NCBI RefSeq assembly: GCF_014145665.1
Contig: NZ_JACHTD010000013.1
Span: 33,252-97,251 of the forward strand
Direction: 5' to 3'
DNA from: Myroides sp. NP-2
GTDB lineage: Bacteria > Bacteroidota > Bacteroidia > Flavobacteriales > Flavobacteriaceae
Length of the DNA: 64,000 bases
Every line of letters starts with the position of its first letter. Position 1 is the stretch's first letter. Position numbers and translations under genes: made by a program. The notes beneath the pieces are model-generated. The model ran no database searches and had not been told where the DNA came from. It saw only the letters and a list, made by a program, of their open reading frames with translations. Of the stretch, positions 9,612 to 17,853 are shown piece after piece.

Positions 9612-10265
9612 TTATTTGACTACCTTGTATTTTTGATATTTACAGTATTTTCTAAATCGATAGAACAAAAAAGAGTTGAAAATCATATAGTAAACAACAA
9701 AAAAACTAAAAGTAAACTGCTGTTGCATGTCCCTCCAGATAAGATAAAAAACAGTCTCCACAGTTATAAACATAGCACTCGTCATCAAAACGTTCCTTGC
9801 TTTGCCTCTAAAAAAATCATAGCGATAATCTTGTACTTGTTTTGATTCTTTATATATAACAAAAACACCATAGGCATTCGCAATGAACAAACAACTCATC
9901 AAAGCCACCTGATTAAATTGTACATACCACACTGCCAATAGCAAGGGAATAGATAAAATCCCAGCAATCAGTAGAGATTGAAGCGCTACTATATTGTATT
10001 CCCTATTCAATTGATTTAAAATAAAATGGGGAATACCCTTGTATACGCCTTTATCATTGGCTATCAATCGAACATTCCAAGTTCTAAAAACAAGTGTGGT
10101 TGCTTCTTCATAGGTTTCTCCCTGATTCATTAGCTCTTCTATCTCACAAGCGATGTGATCGAGCACTTCATTGCGAATGTCATCCTGTTGCAACCTGTAT
10201 TTTTGCAGTAAGCGCTTCTCAATATCCTGCACTTGTTCAAGGGAAATTTTTATTGTTTGTTCCAT
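9612..10265 (-). CDS. PadR-linked membrane protein, paralog 1
   Basis: 217 residues, the first of four tandem paralogs and 22 bp downstream of padR. The N-terminal domain carries EVLDHIACEIE (about residues 33-43) and a GIPHFILNQLNRE segment (about 78-90). Four transmembrane helices follow, then a short basic tail. The shared N-domain across all four genes, with strongly diverged membrane parts, points to old tandem duplication followed by specialisation. The family is not one I can name with confidence. Confidence 0.77.
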   Translation of the reverse strand: MEQTIKISLEQVQDIEKRLLQKYRLQQDDIRNEVLDHIACEIEELMNQGETYEEATTLVFRTWNVRLIANDKGVYKGIPHFILNQLNREYNIVALQSLLIAGILSIPLLLAVWYVQFNQVALMSCLFIANAYGVFVIYKESKQVQDYRYDFFRGKARNVLMTSAMFITVETVFYLIWRDMQQQFTFSFFVVYYMIFNSFLFYRFRKYCKYQKYKVVK

Positions 10266-10287
10266 AATACCGTAATTTATTCAATAG

Positions 10288-10623
10288 TTAGGTCAATTTC
10301 AGGTTTACGATATTTTGCATATTGCGAATGAAACTTTCTAACTCTTCCATTTTATTATCCGTTTCCTTAACACCACTTTCGGTTAGCTTATAGTATTTTC
10401 TTACCCTTCCATCGACGCGTTCCATATCTACATCTAAAAACCCTTCAGCCTCTAACTTGTGTAGCGCTGGATAAAGTGCTCCTTCGGTTAAACTCATCTC
10501 CCCTGTGGTAATTTCCTTTACTTTTTGGGTGATTTCATAGCCATACATGCGGCCATTTTCAGCCAGTAACTTCATGATAATAGTATTTAAGCTACCCTTG
10601 TATAATTGTTGTTGCTTTGCCAT
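10288..10623 (-). CDS. PadR family transcriptional regulator
   Basis: A 111-residue winged-helix protein of the small PadR subfamily. The conserved core is visible as KGSLNTIIMKLLAENGRMYGYEITQ (written here only as a landmark at residues 9-33), then LTEGALYPALHKLEAEGFL and the wing GRVRKYYKLTESG. A C-terminal helix serves for dimerisation. PadR proteins are usually repressors that bind short palindromes at their own promoters. The ATG at 10623 lies 21 bp from a TAnnTTTG element, and a 21-bp palindrome sits just upstream of that element. The gene heads the four-paralog membrane-protein series and is predicted to autoregulate it. Confidence 0.92.
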   Translation of the reverse strand: MAKQQQLYKGSLNTIIMKLLAENGRMYGYEITQKVKEITTGEMSLTEGALYPALHKLEAEGFLDVDMERVDGRVRKYYKLTESGVKETDNKMEELESFIRNMQNIVNLKLT

Positions 10624-10643
10624 ATATAAGAATCTTAGGTATA

Positions 10644-10651
10644 CAAATATA
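10644..10651 (-). promoter_or_regulatory. -7 element of the padR operon promoter
   Basis: On the minus strand this reads TATATTTG, an exact TAnnTTTG match, 20 bp before the padR ATG at 10623. Confidence 0.65.
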
Positions 10652-10662
10652 GTACTTTTTTA

Positions 10663-10683
10663 ATACCTATAACTTATAGGTAT
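10663..10683 (-). promoter_or_regulatory. Palindromic operator candidate for PadR
   Basis: A perfect inverted repeat has 10-bp arms, ATACCTATAA and TTATAGGTAT, around a single central base. It lies 11 bp upstream of the padR -7 element, so it covers the expected -33 region. A further half-site-like TAGGTATA lies at 10636-10643 over the predicted transcription start. Position and symmetry fit a repressor operator; binding is inferred. Confidence 0.65.
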
Positions 10684-10737
10684 AATAATTTTCGCTAATC
10701 TGAGTTCTAAAAACTTCCTTTTACTCCACGGGTTTTG

Positions 10738-10745
10738 TATTTTTG
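10738..10745 (+). promoter_or_regulatory. TAnnTTTG -7 promoter element
   Basis: TATTTTTG lies 23 bp upstream of the oxidoreductase start at 10769. No clear -33 TTG. Confidence 0.5.
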
Positions 10746-10768
10746 CCCAAAATAAACAGAACTAAACC

Positions 10769-11821
10769 ATGTCAAGATTCAACAATTTAACGGTAAAAGA
10801 GATTCGAAGAGAAACTCCACATGCGGTATCTATTGCATTGGATGTTCCGGCATCCTTTCAACAGGAGTATACCTTTGTTGCTGGGCAATATCTCAATATT
10901 AGCTATGAACATAACGGCAAAGAGATAAGACGAGCTTATTCGATCTGTTCGACCCCGCAAAGTGGAGAGATTCGCATTGTGGTAAAAAAAGTAGAGCAAG
11001 GTGTGTTTTCCACCTATGCTAATGAAGAGTTGAAAGTTGGTGATCAATTAGCAGTAGAGGCTCCAGAAGGGCGTTTTACATTTACCCCCAATCCAGAGGT
11101 AACGGCTAATTATGCGGCTTTTGCTGCTGGTAGTGGTATTACGCCTGTTATGTCCATTTTGCAAAGTGTCTTAACCCAGGAGCCAAACAGCACCTTTGTT
11201 TTAGTCTACGGAAATAAATCAAGAGAAGAGACCATTTTCCACGAACAATTACACAAGCTTCAGGAGCAATACCCTGAAAGGCTTTACGTTCACTTCGTAT
11301 ATTCGAGGATGCGAGAAGGGGATTCGCTTTTCGGTCGCATTGACAAAGCAGCGATCAATTTTGTAGTTAACAACAAACACCAAGACAAAACTTTTTCGAG
11401 CTTTTTCTTGTGTGGGCCAGAAGATATGATTGACCTGGTAAGTGAAACCCTTCAATCGAAAGGCGTGGAGAAGGACAACATTTTATTTGAGATTTTCACT
11501 CCTAATACCGATGGAAATAATCCTATAGAATCCCAAGGAGGTAGCACAAGAGTTACGGTTATTGTTGACGATGAAGAATCGAGCTTTGAAATGCCGAAAA
11601 GTCAAGCGCTATTACATGGTGTATTAGAAGCAGGCATAGATGCGCCATACTCTTGTCAAGGTGGAATTTGCAGCTCTTGTATGTGTCGAGTGACCAAAGG
11701 ATCTGCAACGATGAAGCGCAATAGTATTCTTACAGATGATGAAGTTGCTGAAGGATTAATTTTGTCGTGTCAGGCAATTGTCACTTCAGATGAAATTCAC
11801 ATCAACTACGATGATATTTAA
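10769..11821 (+). CDS. PaaE-like ferredoxin-type NAD(P)H oxidoreductase
   Basis: A 350-residue flavin/iron-sulfur reductase. The FAD-binding barrel (about 1-100) has the RAYSICS motif. The NAD(P)-binding domain (about 105-235) has AAGSGITPVMSIL and the FLCGPEDM signature. The C-terminal plant-type [2Fe-2S] ferredoxin domain (about 262-350) has the ligand set CQGGICSSC plus a distant Cys in LSCQA. The architecture matches PaaE, the reductase of phenylacetyl-CoA epoxidase, and related ferredoxin-NADP reductases. No other paa gene is nearby, so the electron acceptor here is unknown. Confidence 0.87.
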   Translation: MSRFNNLTVKEIRRETPHAVSIALDVPASFQQEYTFVAGQYLNISYEHNGKEIRRAYSICSTPQSGEIRIVVKKVEQGVFSTYANEELKVGDQLAVEAPEGRFTFTPNPEVTANYAAFAAGSGITPVMSILQSVLTQEPNSTFVLVYGNKSREETIFHEQLHKLQEQYPERLYVHFVYSRMREGDSLFGRIDKAAINFVVNNKHQDKTFSSFFLCGPEDMIDLVSETLQSKGVEKDNILFEIFTPNTDGNNPIESQGGSTRVTVIVDDEESSFEMPKSQALLHGVLEAGIDAPYSCQGGICSSCMCRVTKGSATMKRNSILTDDEVAEGLILSCQAIVTSDEIHINYDDI

Positions 11822-11822
11822 T

Positions 11823-11856
11823 AAAAAATGCTGAGATTCTCTCAGCATTTTTTATT
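11823..11856. terminator. Bidirectional terminator between convergent genes
   Basis: The stem AAAAATGCTGAGA / TCTCAGCATTTTT with a 3-base loop is flanked by an A run and a T run. It can therefore serve the oxidoreductase gene on the plus strand and the lipoprotein gene on the minus strand. Confidence 0.88.
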
Positions 11857-11867
11857 ACAATCCTAGA

Positions 11868-12440
11868 CTATTTATCTGATCTTCGAAGATAGATATACAC
11901 CTTTTTCATCCCTCCTGGACGTGTATAATGAGACAATTGGTCTTCTATTCGAAGATAGCCCGCTTGAAAGCCAATTTCTAATTCTCCTTTATACTTTTTT
12001 GATTGTGTAGTCGGAGCTTCTATTTTACCTCCCGTTAGCGGGTCAATAACAAAACCTCCAATTAAATTTAAATTTGTAAACAGATAACCCGGTCTAACGA
12101 TGTTGTTTTGTACCATGTGAATCTCTGCGAAACCACCCACACATTTTTTTTCGTGTCGTCTATACTCTAAACGAACAAAATTATCATGCTCATCGTAGAT
12201 AGGTGTCAACATATCTTCTTTCAAACAACTGTCTGAATCACTAGGCAAGAACCCTACGTTTCTACCTTCTATTTTAATTCCCGCATAAAAATAACTAGCT
12301 TTTCCCAGTTCAGAAAGATCCGTCAAAGGAGTATATTCGGAATTGAAAACAGCATCATACCCTTGTGAGTCCTCATCTGAGGAGCAACTAGCAATAAAAG
12401 GGATTATTAATAACAAGATGAAAATTCTTATATGTCTCAT
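11868..12440 (-). CDS. Predicted lipoprotein, unknown function
   Basis: 190 residues with a lipoprotein signal peptide: a hydrophobic stretch followed by the lipobox IASC, Cys at about residue 19, then acidic SSDEDS. The acidic residues after the Cys resemble the surface-export signal described for Bacteroidota lipoproteins, which hints at surface exposure. The mature part is soluble with several Cys residues (CLKED, KKCVGG) that could form a disulfide. I recognise no family. It lies between the arginine operon and the oxidoreductase gene and shares the bidirectional terminator. Confidence 0.7.
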   Translation of the reverse strand: MRHIRIFILLLIIPFIASCSSDEDSQGYDAVFNSEYTPLTDLSELGKASYFYAGIKIEGRNVGFLPSDSDSCLKEDMLTPIYDEHDNFVRLEYRRHEKKCVGGFAEIHMVQNNIVRPGYLFTNLNLIGGFVIDPLTGGKIEAPTTQSKKYKGELEIGFQAGYLRIEDQLSHYTRPGGMKKVYIYLRRSDK

Positions 12441-12501
12441 ATTCTAACTATTTAACATAAAATTAAATTAAAAAAGAATATAAACCTAATTCAAAAAAAA
12501 A

Positions 12502-13833
12502 TTACAATACCAAACGCATTAATTTATCTTTTATGCCTTTGAAGTCAAAGGCATTCACTACCCATTCAAATTCATTTTTAATTTCGTCATTCATCAAATG
12601 TCCAATACTACCTTGATGGGTATGCTCAACCTTTTTAACGGGTTGATAGGTACCTTCTTCAATTGCTAATCCAATTTGTTTGTAGGCTTCTCTAAAGGGT
12701 ATTCCTTTTAAGACCAAATCATTCACTACCTCAACACTAAAAAGGTAATCGTACTTCGCATCTGCTAGAATTGTTGGATTTACTTGCAGGTGTTCCAACA
12801 TCAATTGTGTCATGGCTAGACATTCTTTTAACGAAGTAAACGCTGGGAAAAGATTTTCCTTGAGCAATTGCAGATCACGGTGATAACCTGAGGGTAAATT
12901 GGTTGTCATAAAGGCAATTTCATTGGGTAGGGCTTGTATTTTATTGCAACGCGAGCGAATCAATTCCAATACATCGGGATTCTTTTTATGTGGCATAATG
13001 CTCGAGCCTGTGGTTAGTTGATCTGGAAAGGCGATAAAATTATAATTCTGGCTCATATACAAGCAACAATCCATTGCCCACTTACTAAGCGTAGCAGCAA
13101 TAGCCCCCAGTGCTTGTGCTACTAATCGTTCGCTTTTTCCTCTTCCCATTTGTGCGTAAACGACGTTGTAATTCATACATTGGAAGCCCAGGAGTTCTGT
13201 CGTCAATTGTCGATCTAGGGGAAAAGAAGAACCATAGCCCGCTGCTGAACCTAAAGGGTTTTTATTGACCACCTTCCAAGCGGCTAACATCATTTCTAAA
13301 TCATCGACTAAACTCTCGGCATATGCCCCAAACCACAGTCCAAAAGAAGAAGGCATTGCCACCTGCAAATGAGTATAGCCTGGCATTAACACCGCTTTAT
13401 GTTGATTGCTCAATTGTTGAAACGTTTCAAAAACACCTTTCACCTGTTGCACCACACTTTCAATTTCATGGCGGAAATACAACTTCAAATCGACCAAAAC
13501 CTGATCATTTCTAGAACGCCCTGCATGTATTTTTTTTCCTGCCTCGCCGATTCTTCTCGTCAAAAGCAATTCGACTTGGGAGTGAATATCCTCCACATCT
13601 TCTTCAATCTGAAAAGTTCCCGCTACGATCTCATGATAAATAGCCTTTAACTCTTTCTGAATAGTGGCTAATTCAGTTGCCGACAGCAACCCTATTTGTT
13701 GTAACATCTGGGTATGCGCCAAAGACCCTAGCACATCAAAAGAGGCTAAATTCATGTCCAACGTTCTATCTTGACCAACAGTAAATGCTTCAACCGCTTG
13801 ATCTACTGCTGTGTTTTTTTGCCATAATTTCAT
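12502..13833 (-). CDS. argH: Argininosuccinate lyase
   Basis: 443 residues of the fumarase/aspartase superfamily, performing the last step of arginine synthesis: argininosuccinate to arginine plus fumarate. The superfamily signature GSSIMPHKKNPD is intact, as are HAGRSRNDQV near residue 103 and HLQVAMP near residue 156. It is the last gene of the arginine operon, with a 1-bp gap after the argE-like gene. No hairpin terminator is visible in the following 60 bp. Confidence 0.95.
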   Translation of the reverse strand: MKLWQKNTAVDQAVEAFTVGQDRTLDMNLASFDVLGSLAHTQMLQQIGLLSATELATIQKELKAIYHEIVAGTFQIEEDVEDIHSQVELLLTRRIGEAGKKIHAGRSRNDQVLVDLKLYFRHEIESVVQQVKGVFETFQQLSNQHKAVLMPGYTHLQVAMPSSFGLWFGAYAESLVDDLEMMLAAWKVVNKNPLGSAAGYGSSFPLDRQLTTELLGFQCMNYNVVYAQMGRGKSERLVAQALGAIAATLSKWAMDCCLYMSQNYNFIAFPDQLTTGSSIMPHKKNPDVLELIRSRCNKIQALPNEIAFMTTNLPSGYHRDLQLLKENLFPAFTSLKECLAMTQLMLEHLQVNPTILADAKYDYLFSVEVVNDLVLKGIPFREAYKQIGLAIEEGTYQPVKKVEHTHQGSIGHLMNDEIKNEFEWVVNAFDFKGIKDKLMRLVL

Positions 13834-13834
13834 T

Positions 13835-14896
13835 TTACTTCACAATTTGATTCAACATTTCAATATACAGGCTTATGCCCTGTTCTATCTCCTCGATATA
13901 CACATATTCATCCGCCGTATGCGACCGTGCAGAATGACCAGGGCCACACTTTAAAGAAGGAATAGCTAACAAAGCTTGATCACTAGTTGTGGGAGAACCA
14001 TAGGTATTACGTCCCAATTGAATACCCGCTTGTACAATCGGATGTTCTTTAGCTATAGAGGAGGGTTTTAAACGCGTTGAACGCGCATCCACCTCACAAT
14101 CCACCTGTTGTTGTACGATTTCCAATACCTCCTCATTTGTATAGGCATCGGTGACGCGAATATCCACTACAAATGAACAAGTAGCAGGAATAACATTGTG
14201 TTGGGTTCCAGCCTGAATCATAGTCACACTCATCTTAATTGGTCCAAATTCTTCTGATACTTTAGGAAACTGGTAGGTATTAAACCAATTGATAGCTTCA
14301 ATAGCCTTGAAAATAGCATTTTCGCCTTCATTTCGCGCGGCGTGACCAGAGCGTCCCCTCGCAACACAGTCCAATACCATCAACCCACGTTCTGCTATTG
14401 CCAAATGCATCTGTGTAGGTTCGCCCACAATGGCAAAATCCAAGTTTCCTAACTTGGGAAGAACGTACTCCAAACCAGCTGTCCCAGAGATTTCCTCTTC
14501 AGCAGTAGCGGCAATACAAAAATTGTATTTCAAATTTTCTTGCTTGTGAAAGTGGAGAAAAGTAGCCAACAACGAGACTAAACAGCCCCCTGCATCATTG
14601 CTCCCCAATCCGTATAATTTACCCTCACTGTGCGTAGGCATGAAGGGATCTCGGGTGTAATCCTGATTTGGACGTACCGTATCGTGGTGAGAATTCAACA
14701 GAATTGTCGGTTTACTCGCATCGTACTGTTGATTAAACGCCCAAACATTATTGAGTTCGCGATGTACTTCCACCCCCTGATCTGTTAAAAATTTAGCCAA
14801 TAGCGTCGCCGTTTGATCTTCTTCTTTACTAAAAGAGGGAGTTGCAATTAATTTCTCTAGCAGTTTTATTGCTTGTATACTTCTTTCGTTTTTCAT
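13835..14896 (-). CDS. argE: M20 family N-acyl-ornithine/citrulline deacylase (ArgE-like)
   Basis: 353 residues of the M20 dinuclear zinc peptidase family. Metal-site motifs are HHDTVRP near residue 70, the Asp in GLGSNDAGG, and the catalytic TAEEEISG near residue 131. Because the neighbouring carbamoyltransferase is the ArgF' type, which acts on N-acylated ornithine, this enzyme more likely removes the acyl group from N-acylcitrulline than from N-acetylornithine. Whether the acyl group is acetyl or succinyl cannot be read from this protein. It sits 8 bp after argB in the operon. Confidence 0.85.
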   Translation of the reverse strand: MKNERSIQAIKLLEKLIATPSFSKEEDQTATLLAKFLTDQGVEVHRELNNVWAFNQQYDASKPTILLNSHHDTVRPNQDYTRDPFMPTHSEGKLYGLGSNDAGGCLVSLLATFLHFHKQENLKYNFCIAATAEEEISGTAGLEYVLPKLGNLDFAIVGEPTQMHLAIAERGLMVLDCVARGRSGHAARNEGENAIFKAIEAINWFNTYQFPKVSEEFGPIKMSVTMIQAGTQHNVIPATCSFVVDIRVTDAYTNEEVLEIVQQQVDCEVDARSTRLKPSSIAKEHPIVQAGIQLGRNTYGSPTTSDQALLAIPSLKCGPGHSARSHTADEYVYIEEIEQGISLYIEMLNQIVK

Positions 14897-14904
14897 TTTT
14901 TTAG

Positions 14905-15687
14905 TTAATAGTGGCTAATCGTTGTTCCTGCCATGGGATCTAGAAGATCTTGTGCTTGTTTAATGCAAACGCGATACACCTCTCGTTCAACAGCCGCAAG
15001 CGCATTGGCAATCTTGGGCACCATCCCTGTTGCTATTACCCCCTCCTCTTTTAGTTGATTAAAAATAAGCGGGTTAATCGTATGAATTACAGATGAATCA
15101 TCGTGTATATCTCGTAATACTCCTTTGCGTTCAAAACAGTAAACCAAATCAACTTGATAATGTCTTGCCAAGGCAATTGCTAAATTTGAGGCAATTGTAT
15201 CCGCATTTGTATTCAATAGTTGTCCTTGTTGATCCGCTGTTATCGCCGAAAAAACAGGGCAAAGTTCTAGTTCTAGCAATTGTTTCAAACGTTTGCCATT
15301 GACCTCTTCAGGGGTAAAATCACCAACAAAACCATAATCTATGGTCGTTACAGGACGTCTTTGACTAGTAATCAACTGAGCATCCGAGCCTGAAACACCA
15401 AGGGCATCACAGTTTCTTGTTTGCAATTGGGCGACAATTTGCTTGTTAATCCATCCTGCATAAACCATAACAGTAACCGCTAACATGTCTTCGGAAGTAA
15501 TGCGTCTACCCTCTACCATTTCAGTAGGAATACCCAGGGAATCCGCCAATTTAGTCGCTATTTTTCCTCCTCCATGTACTAAAATTTTTAGTGTATCCAA
15601 TTGAGCAAAAGCAGTTAAAAAATCGCTTAATGCTTTTGCATCATCTACAATATTTCCACCTATCTTAATTACTGTTAGTTTTTGCAT
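14905..15687 (-). CDS. argB: N-acylglutamate kinase (ArgB)
   Basis: 260 residues of the amino acid kinase family. The phosphate-binding glycine-rich segments IKIGGN at the N-terminus and LVHGGGK near residue 37 are intact, as is the nucleotide-site segment with GMVPKIANA near the C-terminus. It phosphorylates N-acetylglutamate in the classical pathway. In Bacteroides the pathway appears to run on succinylated intermediates, so the substrate here could be N-succinylglutamate. The 2-bp gap from argF' suggests translational coupling. Confidence 0.93.
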   Translation of the reverse strand: MQKLTVIKIGGNIVDDAKALSDFLTAFAQLDTLKILVHGGGKIATKLADSLGIPTEMVEGRRITSEDMLAVTVMVYAGWINKQIVAQLQTRNCDALGVSGSDAQLITSQRRPVTTIDYGFVGDFTPEEVNGKRLKQLLELELCPVFSAITADQQGQLLNTNADTIASNLAIALARHYQVDLVYCFERKGVLRDIHDDSSVIHTINPLIFNQLKEEGVIATGMVPKIANALAAVEREVYRVCIKQAQDLLDPMAGTTISHY

Positions 15688-15689
15688 CT

Positions 15690-16688
15690 TTATTTATTTT
15701 TCAACATTTCTTGTAAAACCACTTGTGCAGCCCATACTCTATTCCCCGCTTCTTCCACAACAAGTGAATGTGGGCTATCCAAGACTTCCGCAGCGAGAAC
15801 CAAATCGCGTCTGACAGGTAAACAGTGCATTACTTTTGCTTGATTAGTGGCTTTCAAATGTTCCAAGGTCAACATCCACGAAGGATCCGTACACGTAATC
15901 TGCCCATAATTTTCATAGCTAGACCAATTTTTAACGTAAACAAAGTCAGCTTCTTCCAAGGCTTCCTCTTGATTGGTTGTACAAGTTGCACTTTGAGTGA
16001 ATTCTCCTTTTAGGGCATAGCCCTCCGGATGGGTGATAACGAAGTCAATTAATCCTTCTTTTTCCGCTTGTAACATCCATTCAGCGAATGAATTGGGTAC
16101 TGCTTGTGGCAGAGATTTAACGTGAGGGGCCCAAGTTAAAACGACCTTTGGTCTCTTTTTCAATGGAACGTATTTCTTTGTCACTTCGTCATACTGGAAA
16201 TTGCCGTGCTCGACAATAGTGATTAAGTCAGTAAAACTCTGTAAAGGGTGTCTTGTTGCTGCTTCTAAGCTCACTACAGGCTTGCCACAGTATTGTACAA
16301 ATTTGTGAAAAAGAGCTTCACTATAATCTTCTTCAGCATTTTGTAACCCTGGAAAAGAGCGCAAACCTAGAATATCACAATATTGTCCCATTACAGCAGC
16401 GGCCTCTTTGATGTGCTCTGCCGTATTTCCATTCATGACAACACCGTCGTTTGTTTCCAGCGCCCAACCCTCAGAGGTCATATTCATTACCATCACGTCC
16501 ATGCCGAGATTCATAGCCGCTCTTTGTGTACTCATACGTGTACGCAAACTCGGATTTAAAAACACCAACCCCAAGACTTTGCGTTTTCCCAAATGTTCAT
16601 TTTGAAACGGATTAGCCTTGCATGCCATTGCGCTGTGTATTGCCTCAGATAAGGAAGGTAGATCGTGTATTGAAAAAAACTGTTTCAT
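15690..16688 (-). CDS. argF': N-acylornithine carbamoyltransferase (ArgF', SOTCase/AOTCase type)
   Basis: 332 residues of the aspartate/ornithine carbamoyltransferase superfamily. The carbamoyl-phosphate loop is SLRTR (residues 47-51) and the C-terminal HCLPVRR segment is conserved. The sequence follows the Bacteroides fragilis N-succinylornithine carbamoyltransferase closely (for example GQYCDILGLRSFPG and ATRHPLQSFTDLITI), and it lacks the ordinary OTCase ornithine-binding SMG loop. The residue known to decide acetyl versus succinyl specificity (Glu92 in Xanthomonas AOTCase, Pro90 in B. fragilis SOTCase) is Ala90 here, directly before EH. Lack of Glu argues for succinylornithine. It lies between argD and argB. 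Confidence 0.9.
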   Translation of the reverse strand: MKQFFSIHDLPSLSEAIHSAMACKANPFQNEHLGKRKVLGLVFLNPSLRTRMSTQRAAMNLGMDVMVMNMTSEGWALETNDGVVMNGNTAEHIKEAAAVMGQYCDILGLRSFPGLQNAEEDYSEALFHKFVQYCGKPVVSLEAATRHPLQSFTDLITIVEHGNFQYDEVTKKYVPLKKRPKVVLTWAPHVKSLPQAVPNSFAEWMLQAEKEGLIDFVITHPEGYALKGEFTQSATCTTNQEEALEEADFVYVKNWSSYENYGQITCTDPSWMLTLEHLKATNQAKVMHCLPVRRDLVLAAEVLDSPHSLVVEEAGNRVWAAQVVLQEMLKNK

Positions 16689-16699
16689 CGGTTCTCCTA

Positions 16700-17839
16700 T
16701 TAATATTGTTGTATTCTCTTACTGAATTTGGTTAAAAATAGGTCTGCATCGCCTTTGGTAAGATTCAAAGCCGGCAGTAAACGAATGACGTTAGGACTTG
16801 CATTTCCAGTAAAAATGTGGTCTTTAAACAGCAAATCTTGGCGCATATTATTTAGTTCAACAGGGAGGTCGATGCCTATCATTAGTCCTTTTCCTCTCAC
16901 AGCTTGAATTCTATCAAAAGAGCTGAGCTCATTCAACAAATAATTCCCTATTGTTTTGGCTTGTTGCAGTAATTGTTCTTGTTGCATCACTTCCAAAACG
17001 GCCAATGCAGCTGCACAAGCCAAGTGATTCCCACCAAAGGTAGTACCCAATTGGCCGTGCCACGGTTTGAACTCAGGTGAAATTGCTAAGGCGCCAATAG
17101 GAAAACCGTTGCCCATCCCCTTGGCCATGGTATATATATCCGCTTGAACACCCGCATCATGGACGGCGTAAAAAGACCCCGTTCTACCGTATCCACATTG
17201 AATCTCATCAGCAATAAAAACAGCGCCATACTGCGTGGTTAAGGCCCTAATCTTCTGTAAAAATGCCGGTGTAGCAACTTGAATACCTCCTACACCTTGA
17301 ATACCTTCAATTATGACAGCCGTAACCTCCTCTCCATAGGAGGCAAATGCAGACTCTAGTGCTTGTTCATCATTAAATGGTAGGAATATCACTTGGTCCG
17401 TTTCATTTATTGGTGCACTTAGCTTGGGGTTAGCCGTGGTAGCAACTGCTAGAGAGGTTCGTCCGTGAAATGCAGCTGTAAAGGCAATTACCTTTTTTCT
17501 TCCATTGTGAAACGAAGCGAGCTTTAGTGCATTTTCATTGGCTTCTGCTCCTGAATTACACAAAAACAATTGATAAGCGGCAATCCCTCCTACCTCTCCC
17601 AATAGGGTAGCTAATTGTTGTTGAAGAGGAATCTCAATCGAATTGGAGTAAAATCCTACCAAGTCCAATTGCGCTTTTAGAGCCTTTACATAGTGAGGAT
17701 GTGTATGTCCAATGGATATAACCGCATGACCTCCATAGAGATCCAAATAGGCTTGTCCGTTTGCATCGAAGACATAACTTCCCTGTCCTTTAACAATTTC
17801 AATTGGGTGTAAAGGATATACATCATATAATTTCATCAT
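16700..17839 (-). CDS. argD: N-acylornithine aminotransferase
   Basis: 379 residues of the class III PLP-dependent aminotransferases. It converts N-acylglutamate semialdehyde to N-acylornithine using glutamate as donor. Visible motifs are YLDLYGGHAV at the N-terminus, NSGAEANENALKLA, the Asp of FIADEIQCG that contacts the PLP ring nitrogen, and the Schiff-base lysine in MAKGMGNGFPIG. Either of the two adjacent ATG codons (MM) could be the start. It lies 14 bp after argC. Confidence 0.94.
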   Translation of the reverse strand: MMKLYDVYPLHPIEIVKGQGSYVFDANGQAYLDLYGGHAVISIGHTHPHYVKALKAQLDLVGFYSNSIEIPLQQQLATLLGEVGGIAAYQLFLCNSGAEANENALKLASFHNGRKKVIAFTAAFHGRTSLAVATTANPKLSAPINETDQVIFLPFNDEQALESAFASYGEEVTAVIIEGIQGVGGIQVATPAFLQKIRALTTQYGAVFIADEIQCGYGRTGSFYAVHDAGVQADIYTMAKGMGNGFPIGALAISPEFKPWHGQLGTTFGGNHLACAAALAVLEVMQQEQLLQQAKTIGNYLLNELSSFDRIQAVRGKGLMIGIDLPVELNNMRQDLLFKDHIFTGNASPNVIRLLPALNLTKGDADLFLTKFSKRIQQY

Positions 17840-17853
17840 AATGGGTCGATTTT

